From contig JALRAY010000019.1 of assembly GCA_023257955.1 (NCBI GenBank), forward strand, positions 1 through 17,780: a DNA stretch of 17,780 nucleotides, written 5' to 3'. A model generated the notes under the pieces. That model ran no database searches. It had not been told where the DNA came from and saw nothing but the letters and a program-made list of their open reading frames with translations. Within the stretch, counting starts at the first letter, position 1. Every line of letters starts with the position of its first letter. Made by a program: the position numbers and the translations under genes. This stretch comes from Amoebophilaceae bacterium. Its GTDB lineage: Bacteria > Bacteroidota > Bacteroidia > Cytophagales > Amoebophilaceae. Of the stretch, positions 1 through 7,102 are shown piece after piece.

Positions 1-493
1 CAGCATTTTTTAGAAATATAGAGCAATACAAATGGGAATTAAAATCGCTTATGACAACTAAGTTTCACATCGTTAACTTAGCTTGATTTTTCGTGTTTCA
101 TAATCTGATGTGTATAAGACTAAGTCCAAGAGATAAAAAGTGGATAAAACAAAGGCTATAATGCATCAATCAAGCCGAATTGTATTCCTTAATGTGAATT
201 GTAAAAAGCTCCTATTGCCAACTCAATTTTCTCCTTAATTACACTGAAAATAAGGCAAATAGTAGTTTTTTCGCTTATTAGAAAGCATTAAATACTTCAA
301 CATGATTGTCTCGAATATTTTTAATTAAAGCTATGTTTTGCTTAGTATTAGAATGTTCTAGCTCGAAATACTCATGCATTAGGATCTAGTGTAACCGAAC
401 TGATACAGTGCCTAGCATCCTCATCACTTCAAGAAGTTCTACTACCCGGTTGTTAGAATGTTAGAATCCTTGACGCAAACTGTCCGCGATACT
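1..493. other. AT-rich region with no supported gene
   Basis: This stretch lies downstream of the HhH/beta-barrel gene. No reading frame here is long enough or recognisable enough to call. The best candidate is a 33-codon frame on the minus strand (278-379, starting MHEYFELEH), which matches no family I recognise and could be a remnant. An 8-bp tandem repeat, GTTAGAAT twice, sits at 452-467. I see no tRNA, no clear terminator and no insertion-sequence ends. It may be decayed gene material, which is common in reduced symbiont genomes, but nothing identifies its origin. Confidence 0.5.
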
Positions 494-2578
494 TCAAAAT
501 GTGTAAATACATTGCAACCTAAGTTCATGCTTTACATTATGCATGATCATCTCATTGCCGCTCCCTCGCTGATCCGCATTCAAAACATACATGCAGCTGT
601 ATTTTCCTTCTAGTCGCCAATGCGCTGACGCCTTGTAGCAAATCGCTATACCCGGTTTAATTCCCTTCTTATTGTACATGTTAGGCCTGCTTTCGCTATA
701 TAAGGGGCCCTTTTCATACATGTAGAGAGCCGTCATTGTATCTGCATTACACCACACTACCTGCACTGTAATAGCTATTTTGTTGTACGTATAGGTGCCC
801 TTTTGCCCTATGCCATAGCCATACCACAACGCTTGCAAGAAGTGGTACGTAGCAACCTGTAGCTCGCTTGCCATACTAAAACGCCTAGTGAACTTATGCC
901 GATACTGTAGCTTGTAAGTTCTGCGTTGCGCTGGCGCCACTTTGTGAGTGATATCAATCAGGTGCGGAACTTGCTTTTTCAGTAGTTTCTTAGGTATGTT
1001 TCTGCATTTTTCTTTCTCCTTGTACTGTAGAATCCCTATGATGTTTTTGGATAGCTGATAGCTGATTCTGGCTCGCCAATCATAGCCAGCTGCTGGTATA
1101 GCTATCGTTGCCGTAGGTTCTGGAAAGTAAAAGTAATCGTAATAGGCGCTGAACTTTAATTGTTTTATAGGCTGTATCGCCATCCCGACATAGATGCCTT
1201 TTTCATTTTGATTATTGCCTGAACGTTCGCTAAAAGCTTCGCCATAGAAGCTATGAAAATGGGGCTGATAGTGCCTGAGTACAAGGCTTACATCCAGGTA
1301 AGCTATACTGGCAATAGCTCCTACAAGTCCAGCTTTGCCGCCACTTTTAGATAAGCCGCCTTCTCCAAAGAAGTGAAAGTTATGCCAGAGGTAGCGGTAA
1401 AAAAAACCTACGTTCCAATTTTTGTTACCTTCGAACTTATAAGCCAAATCTTTGCGTGAATTAGTGATGGGGATAGCATACCAGGTGTATAGATTCGTGA
1501 TCCCTATTTCAAGGTCGTTACTCTGCGGCTTATAAACAACCGTAGTCCCTATAAGCTGCTCATTGACTTGCGCTTTTTTATTGATTTCTGCAATGGTTCT
1601 GTGTGAACCACTACGCTGTACAGACTTGATATATCGATTACCTCCGGCCTCTTCTTCCACTTTCCCATCGATATCATTATAGGCATAGTAGCAACTCTGT
1701 TCCCATTCTTTCCAATATAGGGTAGTGCCTATACCTGTAAAACCATAATTATAGAAGGCTTGATGCGGTTTCAAGCCTGTATTAGAGGTGCGTATGATAG
1801 GAATCGCCTCACCAGATTTATTACTCCCAAACCCTGTGTGGAGTAATAGGCCTTGTCCATATCCAATTTGATAGTTCCCTACAATCATCTGCTTGAGGCA
1901 TCCTTTCTTTTCCAGAGAAACATAGCCTGATGTGACATCAAAAATATACCTGGCAGTATTGGGATCCCATGTCATTTGCTCTCCGGGGTACTTTCTACCG
2001 GCTAAGCCCCAGCCCCAGCCATTGGTAGGGTGTTTCCACTTCAGGCGCATGACTAGCTTATCTGGAGTGCCTTGGTAGGGAATGTTATTAGTTTTAGGAT
2101 TTTTTACATATCCCTTGGGGGTAGCAAGTACCCTGTCCCACCGCATGAGGCAAGTGCCATATGGGGGTACTATCACCTGTGATGATGCGCCTGCTGCATA
2201 GTGAGGATATATTTCTTCTACGGAAATGAAGGGACGGAGGGTGGCTATGGTGCGCGCATCAAAGTGGGGAATCGCCTGTAATTCGTAGATGGATATCAGC
2301 GGACCATTCTTGGCTAGATGCGCGAAGAGGCTATCTATTTGTTGGGGGGATAGGATATAAAGGTCACTGAGTTCTAAGGGCGTAGCGGTGTTGAGATCGA
2401 GCGGCTGCTGATAGGCTTGCCATAGGGTATCGGTTAGCGCGTCATAAGCTATGTCTTCGGTAGTAGCATCATATACCTTGTCAAGCGCGGTGATAAAGTC
2501 TAGCTTATCAAGGGCATATGTGGGTATATGCATCGCCAAAAGGCCACAGAAACCAAGGAGTAACCATTTCCATACCAT
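494..2578 (-). CDS. Secreted helix-hairpin-helix / outer-membrane beta-barrel protein
   Basis: The 694-residue protein begins with a hydrophobic signal peptide (residues about 4-22). A ComEA-like helix-hairpin-helix region follows (about 57-120), with the LDLNTATPLELSDL motif and a second repeat around IYELQAIPHFDARTIATLRPF. From about 140 to the end it is rich in alternating aromatic/polar beta-strand segments and closes with an aromatic residue (CIYTF), as outer-membrane barrels do. This architecture and length match a family annotated in Bacteroidota only as helix-hairpin-helix domain protein. The HhH fold usually binds DNA without sequence specificity, so a surface or periplasmic DNA-handling role is possible but unproven. 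The start is chosen because it directly precedes the signal peptide. The gene is separated from its upstream neighbour by 348 bp and probably has its own promoter. The family call is fairly sure; the function is unknown. Confidence 0.8.
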   Translation of the reverse strand: MVWKWLLLGFCGLLAMHIPTYALDKLDFITALDKVYDATTEDIAYDALTDTLWQAYQQPLDLNTATPLELSDLYILSPQQIDSLFAHLAKNGPLISIYELQAIPHFDARTIATLRPFISVEEIYPHYAAGASSQVIVPPYGTCLMRWDRVLATPKGYVKNPKTNNIPYQGTPDKLVMRLKWKHPTNGWGWGLAGRKYPGEQMTWDPNTARYIFDVTSGYVSLEKKGCLKQMIVGNYQIGYGQGLLLHTGFGSNKSGEAIPIIRTSNTGLKPHQAFYNYGFTGIGTTLYWKEWEQSCYYAYNDIDGKVEEEAGGNRYIKSVQRSGSHRTIAEINKKAQVNEQLIGTTVVYKPQSNDLEIGITNLYTWYAIPITNSRKDLAYKFEGNKNWNVGFFYRYLWHNFHFFGEGGLSKSGGKAGLVGAIASIAYLDVSLVLRHYQPHFHSFYGEAFSERSGNNQNEKGIYVGMAIQPIKQLKFSAYYDYFYFPEPTATIAIPAAGYDWRARISYQLSKNIIGILQYKEKEKCRNIPKKLLKKQVPHLIDITHKVAPAQRRTYKLQYRHKFTRRFSMASELQVATYHFLQALWYGYGIGQKGTYTYNKIAITVQVVWCNADTMTALYMYEKGPLYSESRPNMYNKKGIKPGIAICYKASAHWRLEGKYSCMYVLNADQRGSGNEMIMHNVKHELRLQCIYTF

Positions 2579-2926
2579 AGGCTACAAGATAAAGGTGACA
2601 GTACCTCAATGCTCTTTATCAAGCTGCATGTTTTTCACTCCTTAACATCATCATCTACCATGTCTTGCATTGAGATAAATTAAAATTTTTGTTTGATCAA
2701 TGCTTATTGGCTTACTTCATTTAAAATCTTTAATTATAAATATAGAAATTTATTTTCAAATTTGCAATATGATGGCAAAAAGGCTCACTAGATTTACCTT
2801 TTAAAGGACTATTATATTTTTTATAAAGCTTAATGCTTTACGATTGAACCTCGTCTTGATTTATTAAGTTAGAGATACGAGAAACCCTCCTCCTCTTACT
2901 TTTGGGCACCTGAATTGGATAGTTTT
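2579..2926. other. 348-bp AT-rich intergenic region
   Basis: This is the spacer between the pseudokinase gene and the HhH/barrel gene, both on the minus strand. It is very AT-rich around 2690-2770 and contains one candidate promoter (listed separately). Close to the HhH gene, the minus strand carries a GGAG followed by a seven-codon frame (MQLDKEH), which could be a chance event or a leader. I see no RNA gene and no convincing terminator. Confidence 0.5.
2737..2767 (-). promoter_or_regulatory. Candidate Bacteroidota-type promoter for the HhH/barrel gene
   Basis: On the minus strand, TTG (2765-2767) is followed by 20 nt and then TATATTTA (2737-2744). This matches the Bacteroidota sigma-A pattern (TTG, 19-21 nt, TAnnTTTG) except for the last base. 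It lies about 160 bp upstream of the start codon in a very AT-rich stretch, where chance matches are likely. Confidence 0.3.
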
Positions 2927-4387
2927 TCATTTGACTACGCACGAAGTATCCTTCTCCATATCAACCATATCCAGCTCTTCTTTAGGTCTAATCTCTGTGA
3001 TGTCTTGGGGTATTACATAGACTTGGGTGATCTGATCATGCCCGGTAAGTGCTATAGACATATATCCATAGTAGGCTTGCACGACGCGTTTCGCCAGGAG
3101 TAGATCTACGGTAGTGTCTGTGATAGGGATATCCAAATGGGTTGCTTCTATATTGCTTTCATACACTTGTGCCTTAACCGGCAGGTTATCCAGTGTGGTA
3201 ATAGAGATGCGAAGTGCAGGTATAGGTTCGGCATGCTGCTTGTACGCTAGTTTGGTTGCTTCAATATGTACTAAAACCCTGCGTCTGGTATCCCATAGCG
3301 AACGCAATACATAGGTGATAGCATGGGTGAAGAAGTGCTTCATTTTGGGTATATCTGACTGGATCATTTTGTGTTCTATGCGTGTATCCAAGCGTACGAT
3401 GACGTTCGGCTCTTCTACCAGGTGATTAAAATACAGGTCCATCACCGTTTGCTTCAGCATGGTCTTGATGGATACGTGTGATAGCTGCAGCCGCATATAT
3501 GCAGTGGTTTGATCTGCCATCTGATTTACATATTGCACCGTTGTCTGGAGCTGATCTTTCACATGCAGTATCTCCTTTTGATAGGCTTCTTGAGAGGGGA
3601 TATGCTTTGTGAGTGCCAAGAATTGATCGACTAAGTTTTCATTTGCTTTAGCAGTCTGTTGGAGCTCTTGTATCCCTTCTTTGCCTACGGATAGTACCAA
3701 TCTTTCTTCCATTTTCAAGGCGTTTACTAACCCTTGGAAGGTGGAAGGGAAACCGTCTGTAAGGTGATGGGCGTTCTGTTGCAAATTTTGCTGGTTTTCT
3801 TTAAACCGGAATAGGGCAATAAGCGCACTACTGATTAGCACGAAGCTATAGCCTACGATAAATTTGATTGACAAGGCTTGCTGCATGGCAGGGATACCTC
3901 CTACGAAGTGGTTAAATACGAGCACAGCGATGGCTATACCAACGGTTGCTAAACCTGCAACGAGTTGCCAGGAAGTCAATAACAGAGCGATGAGGATATT
4001 GAGTAAGAAAATCAGCATAGGCATGTGCGCAAAGCCACTCATGAATACGATGATGGCGCCGAGAAAGAAAAAGGCATATAAAAGCACGCTGGGGAGGAGC
4101 CATGCTAAAAAGTCGTCTCCCCGCAGTTTAATAGGCCACAAGGGAAAGAGGATTAAACTTGGCACCATGTAGAGAATGGTGTGCTGCGTGAACCGATACA
4201 TCGATACGTATTGCGCTTCCATAGCGTCAGGGATGGCATACAAAGCGAAGTAGGAGGAGGTGATCAAGTAGAACCCTAGGAGTGAATAGAAGTATTGCTT
4301 ACGCGGGAGGTTTTTTTTGATATGAACGATGAAGTTTAAATCTTTGGGGTATTGTTTTTGTTCGTCATTGCAATAGATTATTTTCAT
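2927..4387 (-). CDS. Six-helix membrane sensor with degenerate histidine-kinase region (pseudokinase)
   Basis: The 486-residue protein has about six membrane helices (residues about 33-195), then a helical linker (about 196-300), then a region laid out like a histidine-kinase ATPase domain (about 342-465). The catalytic motifs are missing. No HExxxP-type phosphoacceptor box is visible; the nearest is HHLTDGFP at 207-214. The expected N-box position reads FFTHAITYVL with no suitable Asn, and the glycine-rich G boxes are absent. Only the outline remains: RVVQAYYGYMSIAL resembles a decayed helix after the G2 box, and VYVIPQ a terminal strand. The membrane domain resembles CqsS/LqsS-type sensors in layout, which is a tentative comparison. 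Residues 46-72 match the paralogue at 6035-6904 at 15 of 27 positions. The gene lies 138 bp downstream of the symporter gene, behind a duplicated 132-bp repeat. Its reading frame is intact, so it may still work as a non-enzymatic sensor or scaffold. Confidence 0.65.
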   Translation of the reverse strand: MKIIYCNDEQKQYPKDLNFIVHIKKNLPRKQYFYSLLGFYLITSSYFALYAIPDAMEAQYVSMYRFTQHTILYMVPSLILFPLWPIKLRGDDFLAWLLPSVLLYAFFFLGAIIVFMSGFAHMPMLIFLLNILIALLLTSWQLVAGLATVGIAIAVLVFNHFVGGIPAMQQALSIKFIVGYSFVLISSALIALFRFKENQQNLQQNAHHLTDGFPSTFQGLVNALKMEERLVLSVGKEGIQELQQTAKANENLVDQFLALTKHIPSQEAYQKEILHVKDQLQTTVQYVNQMADQTTAYMRLQLSHVSIKTMLKQTVMDLYFNHLVEEPNVIVRLDTRIEHKMIQSDIPKMKHFFTHAITYVLRSLWDTRRRVLVHIEATKLAYKQHAEPIPALRISITTLDNLPVKAQVYESNIEATHLDIPITDTTVDLLLAKRVVQAYYGYMSIALTGHDQITQVYVIPQDITEIRPKEELDMVDMEKDTSCVVK

Positions 4388-4516
4388 AATGTATGTAAGT
4401 AATAAGGTTTAACAATCAATTTTTACATGTCTGCGTCTCTTCATACGCTCCTTCTGCATCCATACGCTTTAGCTTTCCTACGCTGCATCGCTATACATCT
4501 TTTTGCGTTCTTTTCT
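4385..4516. repeat. 132-bp direct repeat, copy A (downstream of symporter gene)
   Basis: This copy differs from copy B (5951-6082) at six positions over 132 bp and has no gaps. It covers the start codon of the pseudokinase gene and most of the spacer behind the symporter gene. Its 4469-4516 part corresponds to the last codons of the 6035-6904 gene. Read on the minus strand it gives KKMYSDAA and then an in-frame TAG, so it is a non-functional gene tail. Confidence 0.9.
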
Positions 4517-4525
4517 TTCGTTCTG

Positions 4526-5953
4526 TTAGTCATTTGCTGATGCGTCTTTTGCGTGTTTCCCCCAGCCGCCTTTTTCTCCCAGGAGGTAATGGCTACCTAG
4601 CAAAAAGATGAGGTTGGTAAAAATGCCTGGGAAGAAGTTATTAACGTCTGGGAAAAAGAGCATTAATATGACTGTGGTGATAATGCCTGCGCCCATAGCT
4701 ATATAGATTACCCGTGTACTGGTACGGAAACCAAAAATAGTTAGCAAAATAGGGGCCGTAATGATGGGCATATACAACGTTGCGCACAATAACAAAATAG
4801 ATAATATATTCTGTATTGATAAGGCGAGAATAGTAGCCGCGGCTCCTATCACAAACGTGGACCGAGAGGCAACCTCCGTAGAAGGCTGTTTGATAAGTTT
4901 TATGTTTGGTAAAAAATCGTTGGTGACTGTTACTGCGGTAGAATTTAAAACGGAATCGGCAGTAGACATGGCTAACGCAATAATGCCTACACCTAAAAAT
5001 CCTTTTAAGCCTACATAGGTATGTTCTTCAATCATGTATGTAATCACTTCGCTTCCTTTCATAGCTGGATTAGCTACAAAAAGCAACAATGCTATCCACA
5101 TCATAAAACCTAAAATGAACATGAATATCATATTAGCACCATTGATAGAGCTTTTCACTTGCTTAATGTCTCTTGCCATAGCCATGCGTTGAAAAAATTC
5201 TGGAGCTAAACTGGCCTTTTCTAAAATGAAAATAAAAATGAATGTAAGCATGGTAGTGAATTGAGCATCCCATTTCCATATCTCCTTAAAGCTAAAATTG
5301 GGATTACTTTCCAAGCTAGAAAGAATGTTACGAGGCTCCTCAATATTATTCCAGATGGCTAATGCTAAGGCAGGCAACAGGGTGCCAAAGGTGATAAATT
5401 GGATAATATCAGTAAAGGTTACTGCTTTTACTCCGCCAAAAGCAGAATAAAATGTTACCATAGCCGCTGCAAAAATTGTGATGTAAATAATTGTATTCCC
5501 TTGTAAATGGAATAGCGCAATTAAAATTGTGGAAATCACTTTAAACTGAATGGCTATAAAACCTACACTACACAAAGTCGCACTTAGCGCCGCTATAGAT
5601 TGTACTCCCTTGCCGTAAACAGCGCCCATGGCATCGGCTACGGTAAGGTGTTGTAAAAAAGATTTCATTCTGGGAGCTATTACATAACTCGTTAATAATA
5701 ATCCTACAGGCACTCCTATCAAAATGGCTAGTGCAAAATACAGCCCTGTATTGTATGTGTTCTCTACAACATTAAACAAGGTACTACCAGAAGCCATAGT
5801 AGCTACGAGTGTCGCTACGAGTGTGCCCGTAGAGAAATCTTTGCTACCAACGGCAAAATCACGAAAGGATTGTCTTTTACCGCGTGCTTTGATGCCTATA
5901 ATGAGGTTGATAGTAAAAAATATGATAAAAATGATTAAATCGGCTGTTTGCAT
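4526..5953 (-). CDS. Sodium:solute symporter (SSS/SLC5 family)
   Basis: The 475-residue integral membrane protein has the SSS hallmarks. Helix 1 is DLIIFIIFFTINLIIGIKAR. The FAVGSKDFSTGTLVATLVAT segment and the unwound-helix region MASGSTLFNV follow (residues about 35-62). Later come YSAFGGVKAVTFTDIIQF (about 169-186) and GIIALAMSTADSVLNS (about 323-338), a common family signature. The family uses the sodium gradient to import small solutes such as sugars, amino acids, proline or acetate; the substrate cannot be read from sequence. The length is slightly short for the family but includes the full core. The gene sits between two related sensor-like membrane genes and is flanked by 132-bp direct repeats. 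This recalls CbrA-type proteins, where an SSS domain and a histidine kinase are one polypeptide. A solute-sensing role instead of, or in addition to, transport is therefore possible. Confidence 0.9.
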   Translation of the reverse strand: MQTADLIIFIIFFTINLIIGIKARGKRQSFRDFAVGSKDFSTGTLVATLVATMASGSTLFNVVENTYNTGLYFALAILIGVPVGLLLTSYVIAPRMKSFLQHLTVADAMGAVYGKGVQSIAALSATLCSVGFIAIQFKVISTILIALFHLQGNTIIYITIFAAAMVTFYSAFGGVKAVTFTDIIQFITFGTLLPALALAIWNNIEEPRNILSSLESNPNFSFKEIWKWDAQFTTMLTFIFIFILEKASLAPEFFQRMAMARDIKQVKSSINGANMIFMFILGFMMWIALLLFVANPAMKGSEVITYMIEEHTYVGLKGFLGVGIIALAMSTADSVLNSTAVTVTNDFLPNIKLIKQPSTEVASRSTFVIGAAATILALSIQNILSILLLCATLYMPIITAPILLTIFGFRTSTRVIYIAMGAGIITTVILMLFFPDVNNFFPGIFTNLIFLLGSHYLLGEKGGWGKHAKDASAND

Positions 5954-6082
5954 AATGTGTTCAAGTAATAAGGTTTAACAATCAAATTTTACATGTCTGC
6001 GTCTCTTCATACGCTGCTTCTGCATCCATACGCTTTAGCTTTCCTGCGCTGCATCGCTATACATCTTTTTGCGTTCTTTTCT
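5951..6082. repeat. 132-bp direct repeat, copy B (upstream of symporter gene)
   Basis: This copy covers the symporter start codon, the intergenic spacer, and the last 48 bp of the 6035-6904 gene (6035-6082), where it is real coding sequence ending KKMYSDAAQES. Because this copy is part of an intact gene, it is likely the source, and copy A at 4385-4516 the duplicate. Being in the same orientation, the two copies could recombine and delete the symporter gene. Confidence 0.9.
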
Positions 6083-6904
6083 GGGGATGTATTTCTTAAA
6101 GAATTTTCCGGGTCTTGGTTTCATTCGTTCTTCTCTGTATCTGTATTGCACAAAGGAGAGGTATAGGCTGCTTAGGATTAGCTGCCAGTATCCTATCAAA
6201 AAGGGAACTTGCATGTCGTCTGTAATGACGTGGCCTAGAAAGTCTGAAAAGGCTTTGTGAAATATGACAATGCCGATAGCGCTAATAACAACTATGGAGA
6301 GTGCTACCAGGCGATAGCTGATTAAGATGGCTATGACAAGGTGCACTAGAAAGGCGAATGTATTAAACAGTCCGAAGCCGCACATGAATATAATGCTAGC
6401 CCCTAACCCGAAGAAGATGCATAGTAGCACGCTTGCGACGACCCAGGACCAGAGGTAGTCTGCGATTAGTTTGGCAGGACGTAATGTAAAGATTGTAATC
6501 CCAGGCAATATGGAGAGCATGGTATATTGCACAAAGCGATAGATGGTTACTTCTTGGCTTTGTATTGCCTTGGGGATATTGTACAAGGCCAGGTAAGAGA
6601 TGAAGGAGAAAATAAGTGGTATGTAGTAAGCGCCATACACTAGGAGGTGCTTTTTGATACGAGGTGCCAACGTTTTGTTGACCTGTTGACTTATTGTTGA
6701 TGGAGATGTTTCTGGAATTGAGGTTTGTATACTGTATTCTACTTGTTTGTGAATAGTTTTTGCGGCGGGATTGGTCTTTCCCGTTGCCTGATGCTTGGCA
6801 GTAGCTGCTGCTTTACGGGCTCTCCTTTTACTACGGGCTACACGCACGATTATAACCGTAACGGTGAGGACGACGAAAAAAAGGATGATATCTGTGATGC
6901 GCAT
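6035..6904 (-). CDS. Membrane protein: symporter-like first helix plus six-helix sensor domain, no kinase
   Basis: With the start at 6904 the protein has 289 residues. The frame is open to 7000, but the extra 32 residues look non-coding, and a hairpin sits at the far end. The chosen start directly precedes a membrane helix. Residues 1-30 align without gaps to the start of the neighbouring symporter at 11 of 30 positions, including AR-KR after the helix. A basic Ala/Thr/Lys-rich linker follows (about 24-80), then six membrane helices (about 89-253) paralogous to the pseudokinase at 2927-4387, with YRF and FMCGF/FMSGF shared. It ends in a short basic tail with no kinase domain. I know no named family for this arrangement. 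It may be a remnant of a symporter-kinase fusion that lost both symporter core and kinase, or a small membrane partner of the symporter. The frame is intact. Confidence 0.6.
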   Translation of the reverse strand: MRITDIILFFVVLTVTVIIVRVARSKRRARKAAATAKHQATGKTNPAAKTIHKQVEYSIQTSIPETSPSTISQQVNKTLAPRIKKHLLVYGAYYIPLIFSFISYLALYNIPKAIQSQEVTIYRFVQYTMLSILPGITIFTLRPAKLIADYLWSWVVASVLLCIFFGLGASIIFMCGFGLFNTFAFLVHLVIAILISYRLVALSIVVISAIGIVIFHKAFSDFLGHVITDDMQVPFLIGYWQLILSSLYLSFVQYRYREERMKPRPGKFFKKYIPRKERKKMYSDAAQES

Positions 6905-7000
6905 AAAATAGTTGTGGATAATATTCCTATGTGGGCCACAAGGTAATAAAATAGCTTGCGTGTTTTGAGGCTCTACTGCCTGTAACAAGCTATTCTCCAA

Positions 7001-7018
7001 ATCCCATAAATACGGGAT
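7001..7018. other. Short hairpin between aspS and the membrane-protein gene
   Basis: The sequence ATCCCATAAATACGGGAT can fold into a stem of five Watson-Crick pairs, extendable to eight with one wobble. On the minus strand it lies about 85 nt beyond the aspS stop and is followed by only three T residues. It could be a weak terminator or a processing site. It also argues that translation of the next gene starts further downstream, at 6904. Confidence 0.3.
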
Positions 7019-7102
7019 CTGTGCTTCTTTGGTTACAAGCTAGTAAATAAAATGTGAAAATGCAATAGTAGTGGGGATTTGTAGGCTATAAAAGCGATGA
7101 AT

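Noticed and set aside
108..119. Resemblance of GATGTGTATAAG to the Tn5 mosaic-end/library adapter
   Set aside because: Only about 12-13 bases match and the rest of the 19-bp end is absent, so it is probably chance rather than a transposon end or adapter contamination.
452..467. Tandem GTTAGAAT repeat as an iteron or origin
   Set aside because: Only two 8-bp units are present, with no replication gene or DnaA-box cluster beside them.
6905..7000. Upstream extension of the membrane-protein gene to a Met at 7000
   Set aside because: The 32 extra residues are not family-like, while Met at 6904 directly precedes a membrane helix resembling the symporter N-terminus; the extension begins next to a hairpin.
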